This document shows, piece after piece, positions 1 to 9,908 of a stretch of 45,770 bases of DNA (positions within the stretch are counted from its first letter, which is position 1; each line of letters starts with the position of its first letter). This DNA comes from Lysobacteraceae bacterium. GTDB lineage: Bacteria > Pseudomonadota > Gammaproteobacteria > Cardiobacteriales > Wohlfahrtiimonadaceae. Location: NCBI GenBank assembly GCA_012513365.1, contig JAAZCI010000003.1, positions 1 through 45,770 on the forward strand, given 5' to 3'. The notes beneath the pieces were generated by a model. The model saw nothing but the letters and a program-made list of their open reading frames with translations, was not told the origin of the DNA and did no database searches. A program made the position numbers and the translations under genes.

Positions 1-98
1 ATTTCACGGCTAGGATATTTATCCGTACGCAGTTCGCCATACTCTTTTGCATCAACGAACTCTTTATTAAAATCTAAAATCTCACTTAAAATGGTCAT
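1..98 (-). CDS. Probable beta-carbonic anhydrase, N-terminal fragment
   Basis: Only the first 32 codons are in the window; the gene runs off the left edge. The protein begins MTILSEILDFNKEF, which resembles the N-terminal helix of YtiB-like beta-class carbonic anhydrases (CO2/bicarbonate interconversion). None of the Cys/His/Asp zinc ligands is in view, so the function rests on this resemblance alone. The ATG at 98 has AAGAG five bases upstream and lies 14 bases after the lspA stop codon on the same strand, so it probably belongs to the ileS-lspA transcript. The fkpB and ispH genes that often follow lspA in gammaproteobacteria are not the next gene here. Confidence 0.6.
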   Translation of the reverse strand, partial: MTILSEILDFNKEFVDAKEYGELRTDKYPSRE

Positions 99-112
99 TG
101 TTACTCTTTTAC

Positions 113-634
113 CTAATTCTGAGTTAAATGCTTCGTTTGACGCCCCTCGAAAAAAGAGGCTATTAAAATAATTACGACGCCAACGGAGACAAAAATGTCG
201 GCTACATTAAAGACCGGCCAGTTAAACCAGCCATAGGAGACATGTATAAAATCGATCACTTTCCCAAGGAAAAGTCGGTCAATAAAATTGCCCACTGCAC
301 CTGATAGAAGGAGGGTTAATCCCCACAATTGCAGGCGATCACGGCGATCTGTTTTCACCATCCAATAGGTGATGGCGATCGAGGCAAAAAAGGAGACCGC
401 GGTGAAAAACCAACGCTGCCACCCTCCTTGGTCGGACAGAAAGCTGAATGCAGCCCCTTTATTATATAGTAGATTCCAGTCCAAAAAGGGCAAAACTGGC
501 ACCGAAATCCCAGGAATTAATTGAGTGTGGGCGATCTGTTTGGTCACAAAATCCAAAATGATTCCCACCAATGCAAAAAAGAACCAGCGATATTTCATCG
601 CCAGTTCTTTTCTAAATAGACGTATATTACGCAT
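113..634 (-). CDS. lspA: Lipoprotein signal peptidase (signal peptidase II)
   Basis: Inner-membrane aspartyl protease that cleaves the signal peptide of prolipoproteins after diacylglyceryl transfer. The 173-residue product has four hydrophobic segments. The two catalytic aspartates are visible in FIDRL (about residue 119) and FNVADI (about 146), and the family motif NKGAAFS is present. I chose the ATG at 634 because it overlaps the ileS stop codon (ATGCGTAA), which suggests translational coupling. The frame stays open up to a GTG at 649, and an ATG at 598 would give 161 residues, closer to the E. coli length of 164. No start has a strong Shine-Dalgarno sequence. ileS-lspA is a common gammaproteobacterial pair. 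Confidence 0.95.
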   Translation of the reverse strand: MRNIRLFRKELAMKYRWFFFALVGIILDFVTKQIAHTQLIPGISVPVLPFLDWNLLYNKGAAFSFLSDQGGWQRWFFTAVSFFASIAITYWMVKTDRRDRLQLWGLTLLLSGAVGNFIDRLFLGKVIDFIHVSYGWFNWPVFNVADIFVSVGVVIILIASFFEGRQTKHLTQN

Positions 635-3485
635 ATTTTCGTTCTTCACCTAATGGAGAGAGGTTCTCAACACAGCGACCACAGAGCGTTGGGTGCGCTT
701 CCACTTTGCCCACATCATCACGATGATGCCAGCAACGTTCACACTTGTGATACTCTTCACCAAGCGCCGATACCGCTACTGCAAAGGTCAATCCTTCCAC
801 CTCTAAAGTCTCAAGATCGCTTGGTTTTTCCGCCATCGGTTTGACTTCCGCGTATGAAGTGAGAAGGACAAAGCGTAACTCATCTTCAAGGGCAGCAATA
901 TCATTATAGAGCTCGCCGTCGGCGTAGATTACCGCGCGTGCTTCTAACGATGCACCAATTGCCCCTTCGTTACGCGTTTTTTCGATCGCTTTCGCCACTT
1001 CCGCACGAACCGTTAACAGCTCGCTCCAGAATTTATGCGAAAACGCACTATTTTCATCAAGCGGCACTAAACCTTCGTAGAACGTCTCAAGAAAGACCGA
1101 TTCACTGCGCTCATCGCCACGCTCACGCATGTTGAGCCAGATCTCTTCTGCAGTAAATGATAAGATCGGCGCCATCCAGCGAACCATCGCTTCAAGCACG
1201 TGGAACAGAGCGGTTTGACACGAACGGCGCGCCAGTGACTCTTTCGCACAGGTGTATTGACGGTCTTTGATAATATCGAGATAGAAACTGCCTAAGTCGA
1301 TCGAGCAGAAGTAATGCAGCTTTTGATACACATTATGGAATGAGTAGCTCGTGAACGCTTCCGCAATCTCTTTTTGCACCGTTAACGCACGGTCCACAAT
1401 CCAGCGATCAAGCGGGAGCATCTCATCATAACTTAATCCATTTTCATCCATATCGAACTCATTGGTGTTCGCAAGGAGGAAACGCATGGTGTTACGAATA
1501 CGGCGATAAGTGTCCGCAGTACGGGTTAAAATCTCATCAGATACCGGAATTTCAGTGCGATAGTCGGTCGATGATACCCAAAGTCTTAAGACATCCGCCC
1601 CACGTTTTTTGATCTCTTCGTGTGGATCGACCCCATTGCCTAATGATTTAGACATTTTGCGGCCTTGACCATCAACGGTAAATCCGTGGGTTAAGAGCGC
1701 TTTATAGGGCGCAATGCCGTTAATCGCGGTCGAAGTACAGATCGATGAGTTGAACCAACCTCGATGCTGATCCGATCCTTCAAGATAGAGATCAGCAGGA
1801 TATTGCAGTTCATCACGACGTGATAAGACGCTAAAGTGCGTCGTTCCGGAGTCAAACCAAACGTCTAAAATATCGCGGTTTTTCTCATAATCATTGGCTT
1901 CATCTGCTGGTAAAAAGTCTTCTACCGTTGCGCCAAACCACGCTTCTAACCCATCTTTACGGATGCGATCTGACACCTCTTGCAGTAATTCATCGGTACG
2001 AGGATGAAGCTCACCGGTCTCCTTATGAAGGAAGAACGGAATCGGCACACCCCAATAGCGCTGACGTGAAATACACCAATCACCACGACCTTCGATCATG
2101 CCGTAAAGACGCTCACGGCCCCAGCTTGGAACGAATTGAACTTTATCAATCTCGCTTAAAATATCCTGACGCAATCCTTTTTTATCCATGCTGATAAACC
2201 ATTGTGGTGTGGCACGGAAAATAGTCGGCGTTTTATGGCGCCAGCAATGAGGATAACTGTGGCGAATCTTGCTTTGGCAGACTAAGATCCCTTTTTCCTC
2301 AAGTTTTGCGAGGATTTCAGGCTCTGCTTTACGGATATTCATGCCCGCAAAGAAGGGCGTTTGTGAATTAAACGTTCCGTTTGCAAGGACATAGTTCTCA
2401 AAACTAACATTATATTTTTGCGCAACGGCGTAGTCTTCCTCACCGTGGGCAGGCGCGGTATGAACAAATCCAGTACCAGCATCTAATGTCACATGATCGC
2501 CCAAAATAACGGGCACGGTTTTACCTGAGAATGGATGGAATACGCGGAGATTCTCGAGGGCTTCCCCTTTAAATTCGGCAACAACCGGAAGCGCTTTCCC
2601 CCAACGCTCGCGAAGTGATTCTGCAAGTTCAGCGGCAACAAGATAATAGGCCTCTTCAGCATCAACAACCACATAATCAAATTCAGGATGTGCGGATACG
2701 GCGGCATTTCCCGGAAGTGTCCAAGGCGTTGTGGTCCAAATTACGACAGATGCGGGCTTATCAAGGCTCACATTGATGCGCTTTTCAAGCTCTGCTTGAT
2801 CTTCCACACCAAAGGCCACATCGATACTGAGCGAGGTTTTATCCTCATACTCCACCTCAGCTTCCGCAAGTGACGATCCACAATCGATACACCAGTTAAC
2901 CGGACGGGCACCCTTCTCAATATGACCGCCTTTCACGATCTCTTTGAGTGCAAGTACGATGTCCGCTTCGGTATCTTGATTCATCGTGATATAAGGGGCT
3001 TCTTTATGAGATAACACCCCTAAACGCTCAATCCCTTCGGCTTGAATATCAATTTGGCTTTTCGCAAATTCGCGACATTTCGCGCGGAATTCCGCTTCCG
3101 TCAGTTTCTCACCGACTTTACCAAATTTACGCTCAACCACTAATTCAATGGGTAATCCGTGACAGTCCCAGCCTTGAACATAGGGCGCATCATAGCCCAA
3201 TTGTCCGCGGGACTTAATAATCATATCTTTTAATATTTTATTCACTGCATGACCTAAATGGATCGCTCCGTTCGCATAGGGAGGGCCATCGTGTAAAACG
3301 AATTTAGGACGGCCTTCAAATTTTGCACGTTGCTTTTTGTATAGGTCAATATTATTCCAGTGATCAATAAATATAGGCTCACGAACCGGTAAGTTCCCGC
3401 GCATCGCGAAATCGGTCTGTGGTAAATTAAGCGTGTCCTTATAGACACCCTCATCTTTCAATTTATTATTTTTTTGTTTAGTCAC
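627..3485 (-). CDS. ileS: Isoleucyl-tRNA synthetase
   Basis: Class I aminoacyl-tRNA synthetase charging tRNA-Ile, with an editing domain that removes mischarged valine. The HIGH-type motif appears as HLGH at about residues 76-79, and KMSKS is present in [11 protein letters not shown]. The C terminus carries the zinc-binding CERC and CGRC pairs of the bacterial long form. The first ATG in frame (3503) has no ribosome binding site. The GTG at 3485 has AGGGA (3493-3497) seven bases upstream and is the likely start, giving 952 residues. E. coli IleS begins with a similarly short tail before the shared TLNLP motif. It follows the alpha-operon terminator, so it should have its own promoter, but I could not identify one convincingly. 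Confidence 0.97.
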   Translation of the reverse strand: MTKQKNNKLKDEGVYKDTLNLPQTDFAMRGNLPVREPIFIDHWNNIDLYKKQRAKFEGRPKFVLHDGPPYANGAIHLGHAVNKILKDMIIKSRGQLGYDAPYVQGWDCHGLPIELVVERKFGKVGEKLTEAEFRAKCREFAKSQIDIQAEGIERLGVLSHKEAPYITMNQDTEADIVLALKEIVKGGHIEKGARPVNWCIDCGSSLAEAEVEYEDKTSLSIDVAFGVEDQAELEKRINVSLDKPASVVIWTTTPWTLPGNAAVSAHPEFDYVVVDAEEAYYLVAAELAESLRERWGKALPVVAEFKGEALENLRVFHPFSGKTVPVILGDHVTLDAGTGFVHTAPAHGEEDYAVAQKYNVSFENYVLANGTFNSQTPFFAGMNIRKAEPEILAKLEEKGILVCQSKIRHSYPHCWRHKTPTIFRATPQWFISMDKKGLRQDILSEIDKVQFVPSWGRERLYGMIEGRGDWCISRQRYWGVPIPFFLHKETGELHPRTDELLQEVSDRIRKDGLEAWFGATVEDFLPADEANDYEKNRDILDVWFDSGTTHFSVLSRRDELQYPADLYLEGSDQHRGWFNSSICTSTAINGIAPYKALLTHGFTVDGQGRKMSKSLGNGVDPHEEIKKRGADVLRLWVSSTDYRTEIPVSDEILTRTADTYRRIRNTMRFLLANTNEFDMDENGLSYDEMLPLDRWIVDRALTVQKEIAEAFTSYSFHNVYQKLHYFCSIDLGSFYLDIIKDRQYTCAKESLARRSCQTALFHVLEAMVRWMAPILSFTAEEIWLNMRERGDERSESVFLETFYEGLVPLDENSAFSHKFWSELLTVRAEVAKAIEKTRNEGAIGASLEARAVIYADGELYNDIAALEDELRFVLLTSYAEVKPMAEKPSDLETLEVEGLTFAVAVSALGEEYHKCERCWHHRDDVGKVEAHPTLCGRCVENLSPLGEERKYA

Positions 3486-3799
3486 TGCGTATTCCCTAGT
3501 CATAAAATATTAAAAAATATGTCCTCAATTGAGCGCAAGCATTCTCGATATGTAAGAAGTCGTTCATTCTCAACAAGGCTCTGATCGGTGGGATCACCCC
3601 TCCAGAAAATCAATTTAAGATGACGTCGAATGGCTTCAACATTATCTTAAAGGAATCTTCTAAAGTAAGCTTAATTCCCCGAGAAAGCAAATTTACTCCT
3701 ACTAGTTTTACCACAAATTTGTGCAATCGGCAGAAAAATAACCACAATAAAAAAGCCGGCTATATCGCTATAACCGGCTATTTAAACTATATCGCTTTA
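3486..3799. other. Gap between ileS and rplQ with terminator and an unexplained open frame
   Basis: This stretch holds the alpha-operon terminator (3751-3779) and the ileS leader. On the minus strand a frame without a recognisable ATG start stays open from 3646 to a TGA at 3502-3500, just upstream of the ileS ribosome binding site. Its translation has protein-like composition, including IFWRGDPTDQSLVENERLL. No ATG, GTG or ribosome binding site supports a start, so it may be a decayed gene end or chance. I found no convincing -35/-10 pair. Confidence 0.35.
3751..3779 (-). terminator. Intrinsic terminator after rplQ
   Basis: An 11-bp stem (3754-3764 with 3769-3779, one G-U pair in RNA) closes a four-base loop and is followed on the minus strand by a run of five U. 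It lies 20 bases after the rplQ stop codon and ends the alpha operon before ileS. Confidence 0.88.
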
Positions 3800-4183
3800 T
3801 TAGTTTGCTTCTTCAACTTGAGGCAAAACACGATCGACTAATTCAACATACGCCATAGGCGCGTTATCGCCGGGTCTAAAGCCACATTTCATAATTCGAA
3901 GATAGCCACCATTACGCTCTTTGCAACGTGGTCCTAAATCATCAAATAGTTTTGCAACCATTTCTTTAGAACCTAAACGAGCAAACGCTTTACGGCGATT
4001 AGCTACTGTATCATTTTTCGCTAAAGTGATTAGCGGTTCAACAACTCGTCTTAACTCTTTTGCTTTAGGAAGAGTTGTTTTAATAATTTCGTGCTCAATA
4101 ATAGAAACTGACATATTTTTGAACATTGCCGTTCTATGTGCGCTTGTGCGACTAAAGGCACGACCTGATTTACGATGACGCAT
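3800..4183 (-). CDS. rplQ: 50S ribosomal protein L17
   Basis: Large-subunit protein that binds 23S rRNA near the peptide exit side. The 127-residue product matches the E. coli length and begins with the invariant MRHRKSGR segment, followed by the family's [16 protein letters not shown] stretch. It has the short form without a long C-terminal extension. It is the last gene of the alpha operon, 39 bases after rpoA, and is followed directly by an intrinsic terminator. Confidence 0.98.
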   Translation of the reverse strand: MRHRKSGRAFSRTSAHRTAMFKNMSVSIIEHEIIKTTLPKAKELRRVVEPLITLAKNDTVANRRKAFARLGSKEMVAKLFDDLGPRCKERNGGYLRIMKCGFRPGDNAPMAYVELVDRVLPQVEEAN

Positions 4184-4222
4184 TTTTTTACTTCCTATTA
4201 AATCTTAATTATCTAAATTTAT

Positions 4223-5227
4223 TTATGCTGGTGGTTTAGTCGTATCTAAGTGAGGTGGTGGCCAGTTTTCTAGCTTCATACCTAACGATAAACCATACTG
4301 TGCTAACACATCTTTAATCTCAGTGAGTGACTTCTTACCTAAGTTAGGGGTTTTAAGAAGTTCAGTCTCAGTTTTCTGGATTAAATCACCAATATAGTAA
4401 ACACTTTCTGCTTTCAAACAGTTCGCCGAACGAACGGTGAGTTCAAGATCATCCACAGGTCTTAAGAGTGTTGGGTCGATCTCAAATTCTGGCTCTTCTG
4501 GCTCCGGCTCTTCTTCAGGCATTGGTTTGAGGTCTACAAACACCTCTAATTGCTGATGAAGAATCGTCGCTGCATTTCGGATTGCTTGTTCAGGGTCGAT
4601 GCTTCCGTTTGTCTCAAGAGAGATTACAAGACGGTCTAAGTCAGTACGCTGTTCAACACGAGCGGTTTCAACTTTATAGCTCACTTTTTCAACTGGGCTA
4701 AAGGTTGTATCTAACTTAAAGAGACCTAATTGCATAGAAGCACTATCGCCACTTTCAAGCTCACGAGATGCCGCAGTACTATAACCACGACCCATCTCGA
4801 CTTTAAGGCGCATGTTGACACTGCCGCTAGAGGTTAAGTTTGCGATCACGTGATCAGGATTTACCACTTCCACGTTATGCGGAAGTTCTAAATCAGCTGC
4901 AGTAACTACACCTTTGCCTTTTTTATTTAAAGTGATCGTCGCCTCTTCAGCATCGTGTAAAATTAATGACACGCCCTTAAGGTTCTGAAGCAGGTCAATC
5001 ACATCCTCATGCATCCCAGGAATTGCCGAATATTCTTTTTGAAGACCTTCGATTTCACACTCAGTAATCGCCGCACCTGGCATAGATGACAAAAGAATCC
5101 TTCTCAGAGCGTTACCCAAAGTATGAGCAAACCCTCTTTCTAAAGGTTCAAGCGAGATCTCCGAGCGGTGATTCTCATCTGTTTGAATATCTACTATTCG
5201 TGGAGTTAACAACTCATTTAAAGCCAT
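4223..5227 (-). CDS. rpoA: RNA polymerase alpha subunit
   Basis: The alpha subunit dimerises to nucleate RNA polymerase assembly, and its C-terminal domain contacts UP-element DNA and activators. The product has 334 residues (E. coli 329). The N-terminal dimerisation domain contains [15 protein letters not shown]. The C-terminal domain has the conserved [10 protein letters not shown] and [12 protein letters not shown] elements, including the arginine equivalent to the DNA-contacting Arg265. The linker between domains (about 237-249) is unusually acidic, [13 protein letters not shown]. The gene sits between rpsD and rplQ, as is usual in an alpha operon. Confidence 0.99.
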   Translation of the reverse strand: MALNELLTPRIVDIQTDENHRSEISLEPLERGFAHTLGNALRRILLSSMPGAAITECEIEGLQKEYSAIPGMHEDVIDLLQNLKGVSLILHDAEEATITLNKKGKGVVTAADLELPHNVEVVNPDHVIANLTSSGSVNMRLKVEMGRGYSTAASRELESGDSASMQLGLFKLDTTFSPVEKVSYKVETARVEQRTDLDRLVISLETNGSIDPEQAIRNAATILHQQLEVFVDLKPMPEEEPEPEEPEFEIDPTLLRPVDDLELTVRSANCLKAESVYYIGDLIQKTETELLKTPNLGKKSLTEIKDVLAQYGLSLGMKLENWPPPHLDTTKPPA

Positions 5228-5275
5228 AAATATATTTACCTAATTACTGAATTAAGAGACGGATCAATAACAATA

Positions 5276-5896
5276 TTACTTAGAATACAACTCAACTACG
5301 AGTGATTCGTTAATATCTGCTGGTAAATCCGCACGATCAGGAACGCGTTTGAATTCGCCTTCCATTTTGTTCGTATCTACTTCAACCCAGTCTACAAAAC
5401 CTGATCCTTCTGCTAATTCTAAAGCGGTAGCGATACGCGCTTGTTTTTTAGCTTTTTCTCTTACTGAGATTTTATCTTCAGCTTTTACTTGGTAAGAAGG
5501 AATGTTTACCTTTTCACCATTCACTAAGATTGCACAGTGGCTAACTAATTGTCTTGCCTCTGCACGAGTCGCAGCAAAACCCATACGATATACTACATTG
5601 TCTAAACGTGACTCAAGGATTTGAAGTAAGTTCTCACCTGATGATCCACGACGACGATCTGCTTCTTTATAGTAGAGACGGAACTGTTTCTCAAGAACGC
5701 CATAGATGCGTTTGAGTTTTTGTTTTTCTCTTAACTGTAAGCCGTAGTCTGAAAGACGGGTTGGGCGTCCACCATGTTGTCCAGGAGTCTTATCATGTTT
5801 ACATTTTGACTCAAAAGGACGTGCGCCTGATTTAAGAAAAAGGTCAGTACCTTCTCTTCTTGCTAATTTACACTTTGGTCCTAAATAACGTGCCAT
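5276..5896 (-). CDS. rpsD: 30S ribosomal protein S4
   Basis: Primary 16S rRNA-binding protein that nucleates assembly of the 30S body and contributes to decoding accuracy. The 206 residues equal the E. coli length. The N terminus [16 protein letters not shown] is typical, and the S4 RNA-binding domain spans about residues 96-157 ([13 protein letters not shown] onward). The full CXXC zinc set of some bacterial S4 proteins is absent; only Cys9 and Cys32 occur early. In E. coli S4 represses alpha-operon translation by binding the leader before rpsM; I did not find a clear copy of that pseudoknot here. Confidence 0.98.
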   Translation of the reverse strand: MARYLGPKCKLARREGTDLFLKSGARPFESKCKHDKTPGQHGGRPTRLSDYGLQLREKQKLKRIYGVLEKQFRLYYKEADRRRGSSGENLLQILESRLDNVVYRMGFAATRAEARQLVSHCAILVNGEKVNIPSYQVKAEDKISVREKAKKQARIATALELAEGSGFVDWVEVDTNKMEGEFKRVPDRADLPADINESLVVELYSK

Positions 5897-5916
5897 TCTA
5901 TCTTATACTCCTTAAA

Positions 5917-6306
5917 TTACACTCTACGTTTTTTCGGTGGGCGGCAGCCATTATGCGGGATTGGAGTTACATCAGCGATTGATGTGATTTTATATCCAAT
6001 TGCATTAAGCGCACGAACTGCTGAGTCACGTCCTGGGCCTGGGCCACTTACGTTAACATCAAGATTTTTAAGTCCATACTCTTTAGCCGCTTCACCAGCG
6101 CGTTCCGCTGCTACTTGAGCTGCGAAAGGAGTTGATTTTCTTGAACCACGGAAGCCTGAACCACCCGCTGTTGCCCAAGATAACACGTTACCTTGTCTGT
6201 CTGAAATTGAAACAATTGTATTATTAAATGATGCTTGTACGTGAGCAACACCGTCTACAACCGTTCTTTTTACGCGTCTGCGTACTTTTACTGAAGGTTT
6301 TGCCAT
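5917..6306 (-). CDS. rpsK: 30S ribosomal protein S11
   Basis: Small-subunit platform protein near the mRNA exit and E site, assembling with S6/S18 and S21. The product has 129 residues, as in E. coli. The conserved core [11 protein letters not shown] and the glycine-rich [15 protein letters not shown] are clear, and the C terminus ends with the basic [12 protein letters not shown] tail. It lies 18 bases after rpsM and 20 bases before rpsD, consistent with one alpha-operon message. Confidence 0.98.
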   Translation of the reverse strand: MAKPSVKVRRRVKRTVVDGVAHVQASFNNTIVSISDRQGNVLSWATAGGSGFRGSRKSTPFAAQVAAERAGEAAKEYGLKNLDVNVSGPGPGRDSAVRALNAIGYKITSIADVTPIPHNGCRPPKKRRV

Positions 6307-6324
6307 TATAAATTCCTATTCCTA

Positions 6325-6678
6325 TTATTTAACTAATCTTCTTGGACCTTTACGTGTACGAGCATTAGTCTTAGTGCGCTGCCCTCTTAAAGGAAGGTTG
6401 CGACGATGACGAATACCTCTATAGCAGCCAAGATCCATTAATCTTTTAATACTCATAGAAACTTCGCGTCTTAAGTCACCTTCTACTGTGTACTGTCCAA
6501 CTTTGTCACGAAGAGCTTCGATTTGCGCTTCTGTTAATTCTCTAACTTTGGTTGTTGGGTCAACATTCGCCGCTTCACAAATTGCTTTTGCGCGAGTTGC
6601 ACCAATTCCATAAATTGATTGTAGTGAAATAACTACATGTTTTTGTAGTGGTATGTTGATACCTGCAATACGTGCCAT
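6325..6678 (-). CDS. rpsM: 30S ribosomal protein S13
   Basis: Head protein of the small subunit that forms the main intersubunit bridge with 23S rRNA and L5, with a basic tail reaching the P-site tRNA. The product has 117 residues (E. coli 118). The helix-two-turn-helix portion ([14 protein letters not shown]) and the C-terminal [14 protein letters not shown] segment are clear. It opens the alpha operon, and a strong promoter lies just upstream (6714-6742), so it can be transcribed apart from spc. Confidence 0.98.
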   Translation of the reverse strand: MARIAGINIPLQKHVVISLQSIYGIGATRAKAICEAANVDPTTKVRELTEAQIEALRDKVGQYTVEGDLRREVSMSIKRLMDLGCYRGIRHRRNLPLRGQRTKTNARTRKGPRRLVK

Positions 6679-6713
6679 ACTTAACCTTATTCTAAAATCA
6701 TATCAAGCAGAAT

Positions 6714-6742
6714 ATTCTACACGATATTTTATTTATTCTCAA
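6714..6742 (-). promoter_or_regulatory. Sigma70-type promoter for the alpha operon
   Basis: On the minus strand TTGAGA (6742-6737), a 17-bp spacer and TAGAAT (6719-6714) each match the consensus at five of six positions. Transcription would begin near 6707, giving a leader of roughly 28 bases before rpsM. The -35 lies a few bases past the rpmJ stop codon, so the alpha operon need not depend on spc read-through. Confidence 0.65.
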
Positions 6743-6747
6743 TAAAT

Positions 6748-6861
6748 TTAACCTTGACGTTGTTTGTGACGACCGTCTGAACAGATCACTCGCACAACAC
6801 CACCGCGTTTAATAATTTTGCAATTACGACAAATTTTCTTTACTGATGCTCTAACTTTCAT
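6748..6861 (-). CDS. rpmJ: 50S ribosomal protein L36 (zinc-binding type)
   Basis: The smallest large-subunit protein, binding 23S rRNA below the A-site region. The 37-residue product starts [15 protein letters not shown]. It has the complete zinc set Cys11, Cys14, Cys27 and His32, so it is the zinc-dependent C+ form rather than the zinc-free paralogue made under zinc limitation. It sits between secY and rpsM, the usual end of the spc operon. No second L36 copy is in the window. Confidence 0.96.
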   Translation of the reverse strand: MKVRASVKKICRNCKIIKRGGVVRVICSDGRHKQRQG

Positions 6862-6879
6862 TTTAAAACTCCAAAATTT

Positions 6880-8310
6880 TTATATTGATGGTGGGTTTCC
6901 ACCTAATGCCGAACTAATATTCGCTTTCTTCATTAACGATTCATATTGCTGCGACATTAATTGTGCTTGAATCTGTGCGATGAGGTCCATAACGACCACC
7001 ACTGCGATCAAGACTGAGGTCCCACCAAAATGCATATTCATGTTAAAAATGCCATTGATAAACTCAGGCAATAGACAGATAGCAGTAATATAAAGTGCTC
7101 CCCAAAGCGTGATACGGGTTAATACCTTATCAAAATATTGTGATGTATTAATTCCTGGACGAATCCCTGGAATGAAGCCACCTTGACGCTTAAGGTTCTC
7201 TGCTGTCTCTTTTGAATTGAACTGGATTGCAGTATAAAAGAAACAGAAGAAGATAATTAAAGCTGCAAATAGTAAGAGATACGCTGGTTGACCTGGTGCG
7301 AAATAACGCACCCCTGCAACGCCGATTTTATTGAAGAAAATCGCCATAGAATGACCGAATTTATCCAAGAAACCGAGGCTCGCTAACGCTTCCGCACTCA
7401 CATCTTCAACCTTGATATTGCGTAGAGCATCACTGATTGTGTAGACGAAAGAGAGAAACGCTGATCCGAAGATCGCAGGAATTACCCCTGACATGTTAAG
7501 TTTTAAGGGTAAGTGGCTTTGCTGGCCACCAAGTGACATCATTCTTCCTTGCTGTCTGCGCGCATAGTTGATCGTAATACGACGCTGACCACGTTCAACA
7601 AACACAATGAAGAAGATTACTGCTAAGATCACCGCAAAAAGCACTAAAGGAAGCGCCCATGCGAGCCCGCCTTCAACTTTTGCCATCTCAAAGAGATATG
7701 CAAGCCCTGAGGGAACGCCCATCAAGATACTTGCAAAGATGATCATAGAGATCCCGTTACCTACACCGCGCTCAGTGATCTGCTCACCAAGCCACATGAG
7801 GAAAACAGTCCCTGTCACAAGAGTTAAGGTAGATAGTGCTACGAAGAACGTGGGTTCTGTGAGCACTACCTGTGTCCCATTTGTAAAACTACCATTTGCG
7901 ATTGCTACTGAATAAACAATTCCTTGAACGGATGCAAATCCAATCGTCATATAACGAGTGTATTGTGTAATTTTTCGCTGACCAGCTTGACCTTCTTTCT
8001 TAATTTGCTCAAGCGGAGGATAAACTACCGTAAGCATTTGCATCACAATCGATGCCGTAATGTATGGCATTACCCCGAGCATAAACACAGACATTCTTTC
8101 AAATGCCCCGCCCGAGAAAAGGTTAATCATCGCTGAAATACCACCGGTTGATTTCTGGCTTTCAATAATCGACATTAAGCCAACTGCATCAATACCAGGA
8201 ATCGTGATATGTACACCAATACGGTATACGATCAGCGCCCCAATCAGGAAAAATAAACGAGAGACCAGACCTGAATATCTGTCTAATCCCCCTGCATTCG
8301 TTCTATTCAT
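6880..8310 (-). CDS. secY: Protein translocase channel subunit SecY
   Basis: Pore-forming subunit of the SecYEG translocon, exporting unfolded proteins and inserting membrane proteins. Ten hydrophobic segments are evident. Conserved cytosolic loops include QQGRMMSLGGQQSHLPLKLN before TM7 and the TAENLKRQGGFIPGIRPG loop after TM8. The product has 476 residues against 443 in E. coli. Much of the excess lies between TM7 and TM8 (about residues 295-335), where an extra segment with NIKVEDVSAEALASLG enlarges the periplasmic loop. It is encoded five bases after rplO, as usual for spc operons. Confidence 0.98.
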   Translation of the reverse strand: MNRTNAGGLDRYSGLVSRLFFLIGALIVYRIGVHITIPGIDAVGLMSIIESQKSTGGISAMINLFSGGAFERMSVFMLGVMPYITASIVMQMLTVVYPPLEQIKKEGQAGQRKITQYTRYMTIGFASVQGIVYSVAIANGSFTNGTQVVLTEPTFFVALSTLTLVTGTVFLMWLGEQITERGVGNGISMIIFASILMGVPSGLAYLFEMAKVEGGLAWALPLVLFAVILAVIFFIVFVERGQRRITINYARRQQGRMMSLGGQQSHLPLKLNMSGVIPAIFGSAFLSFVYTISDALRNIKVEDVSAEALASLGFLDKFGHSMAIFFNKIGVAGVRYFAPGQPAYLLLFAALIIFFCFFYTAIQFNSKETAENLKRQGGFIPGIRPGINTSQYFDKVLTRITLWGALYITAICLLPEFINGIFNMNMHFGGTSVLIAVVVVMDLIAQIQAQLMSQQYESLMKKANISSALGGNPPSI

Positions 8311-8315
8311 AATTG

Positions 8316-8798
8316 TTAGTCTTCTATTTTACCGCCAGCAGCTTCGATCGCCGCTTTAGCACCTTTAGTTACTTTTACAACGTCGACAACAACTTCATTG
8401 CCACGGCTATTTTTAACTGTTTTGGTACCTTTAATGGTTAAAGCTTTGTCAATTGTGCCTGATAACATAATTTTAACGCGCTCAAATTTAGCGGAAATAA
8501 TGTTACTTGCAATTAACGCTTCTACGGTTACAACATCGCCTTGAAGCTTGTTTAAAGCGCTTAATGGCACTTCTGTTGTTACTAATGAAAGCTGTGAATT
8601 AAAGCCCACTTTTGGTAAGCGTCTTTGAAGAGGCATTTGTCCACCTTCAAAACCAACTTTGTGGTAGCCACCTGATCTTGAATGTTGACCTTTGTGACCG
8701 CGTCCTGCTGTTTTACCTAGACCAGAACCGATACCACGCGCTACACGTTTCTTCGCTGATTTACTTCCAAAAGCAGGTTTGATTGTATTTAATCTCAT
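8316..8798 (-). CDS. rplO: 50S ribosomal protein L15
   Basis: Late-assembling large-subunit protein that threads through 23S rRNA. The product has 160 residues (E. coli 144). The glycine-rich N terminus [17 protein letters not shown], followed by [15 protein letters not shown], is diagnostic. The extra length is in the C-terminal globular part, around [14 protein letters not shown]. It lies between rpmD and secY in the standard spc order. Confidence 0.98.
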   Translation of the reverse strand: MRLNTIKPAFGSKSAKKRVARGIGSGLGKTAGRGHKGQHSRSGGYHKVGFEGGQMPLQRRLPKVGFNSQLSLVTTEVPLSALNKLQGDVVTVEALIASNIISAKFERVKIMLSGTIDKALTIKGTKTVKNSRGNEVVVDVVKVTKGAKAAIEAAGGKIED

Positions 8799-8826
8799 GA
8801 TGTATACCTATCCTATCTGAGCTTAT

Positions 8827-9006
8827 TTACTCTACTTTTAGCAAATAAGAAACTTTGTTAATCATTCCCATATTTTCTGGGGTTCTTTCAACGGTTACGG
8901 TATCGTTGATCTTACGTAACCCAAGACCTCTAACGCAATCTTTGTGGCTTTGAAGTCTTCTATTTGTACTCTTAATAAGAGTGACAGTAATTTTTTCGCT
9001 TGCCAT
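8827..9006 (-). CDS. rpmD: 50S ribosomal protein L30
   Basis: Small large-subunit protein of 59 residues, the E. coli length. The translated sequence [17 protein letters not shown], then the [11 protein letters not shown] core and a final [10 protein letters not shown], fits the family well. It lies only five bases after the rpsE stop and 28 bases before rplO, exactly where spc operons carry it. Confidence 0.96.
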   Translation of the reverse strand: MASEKITVTLIKSTNRRLQSHKDCVRGLGLRKINDTVTVERTPENMGMINKVSYLLKVE

Positions 9007-9011
9007 GACTC

Positions 9012-9521
9012 TTACCCTCTGATTTCTTCAACAGTTTTACCGCGTTTTGCAGCAATTTCTTCTGGAGTTTTCATCATCGCAAGACCTTTAATCGTTGCTT
9101 GAACAACGTTAATTGGGTTACGTGAATTTTGACATTTAGCTAAAACGTCTTTAACACCAGCTACTTCAAATACCGCACGCATCGCACCACCGGCAATTAC
9201 TCCAGTACCTTCTGATGCAGGTTGCATAAATACGCGAGCCGCATTATGGATACCTGTTACAGGGTATTGAAGAGTGCCATCTTTAAGTGCAACTGTTTGG
9301 ATGTTTTTCTTTGCTTGCTCGATTGATTTTTTGATTGCAGCAGGTACTTCTTTCGCTTTCGCGTAGCCATACCCGATACGACCGTTACCATCACCTACTA
9401 CAGTAAGTGCAGCAAACGCAAATTGTCTACCACCTTTCACAGTTTTCGCAACACGATTCACAGTGATGAGTCGTTCTTGAAATGCGTCTGGAGGAGTAAT
9501 ATTTGTATCTCTAGTTGTCAT
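9012..9521 (-). CDS. rpsE: 30S ribosomal protein S5
   Basis: Small-subunit protein at the mRNA entry channel, important for decoding fidelity and mRNA unwinding. The product has 169 residues (E. coli 167). The N-terminal double-stranded RNA-binding domain holds [16 protein letters not shown] and [14 protein letters not shown]. The C-terminal domain includes [15 protein letters not shown]. The first residues ([17 protein letters not shown]) form a slightly longer tail than in E. coli. It lies between rplR and rpmD in the spc order. Confidence 0.98.
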   Translation of the reverse strand: MTTRDTNITPPDAFQERLITVNRVAKTVKGGRQFAFAALTVVGDGNGRIGYGYAKAKEVPAAIKKSIEQAKKNIQTVALKDGTLQYPVTGIHNAARVFMQPASEGTGVIAGGAMRAVFEVAGVKDVLAKCQNSRNPINVVQATIKGLAMMKTPEEIAAKRGKTVEEIRG

Positions 9522-9545
9522 TTTCTATTTCCTTTCTAACTAAAT

Positions 9546-9899
9546 TTAAAACTCTAATCCAGACTCTCTAGCTGAATCGGCTAAAGCTTTAATTCGGCCA
9601 TGAAACTTAAATCCAGAACGATCAAATGCAACTGAGGTAATATTTAATGCTTTTGCTTTTTCTGCGATATCTTTACCAACCGCTTGAGCAGCTTCAATGT
9701 TGCCACCGTTTTTGATTTGAGATTTTACGCTCGCAACGAGTGTTGAGCTTGACGCTAACACCTTGTTTCCTTCAGCGCTAATAATCTGTGCGTAAATGTG
9801 TCTTGGAGTTCTATGAACAGTTAGACGATTTACACCTAAATCGCGGATTCTAATTCTGGTTTTTAGACCGCGTCTATATCTTGCTTCTCTCTTACTCAT
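9546..9899 (-). CDS. rplR: 50S ribosomal protein L18
   Basis: Binds 5S rRNA and helps dock it on the large subunit. The conserved [13 protein letters not shown] and [17 protein letters not shown] segments are clear. The frame could be extended to a GTG at 9908. I chose the ATG at 9899 because AGGTGA lies five bases upstream and the resulting 117 residues equal the E. coli protein. The ribosome binding site overlaps the rplF stop codon, suggesting coupled translation. Confidence 0.97.
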   Translation of the reverse strand: MSKREARYRRGLKTRIRIRDLGVNRLTVHRTPRHIYAQIISAEGNKVLASSSTLVASVKSQIKNGGNIEAAQAVGKDIAEKAKALNITSVAFDRSGFKFHGRIKALADSARESGLEF

Positions 9900-9908
9900 G
9901 AACTTCAC

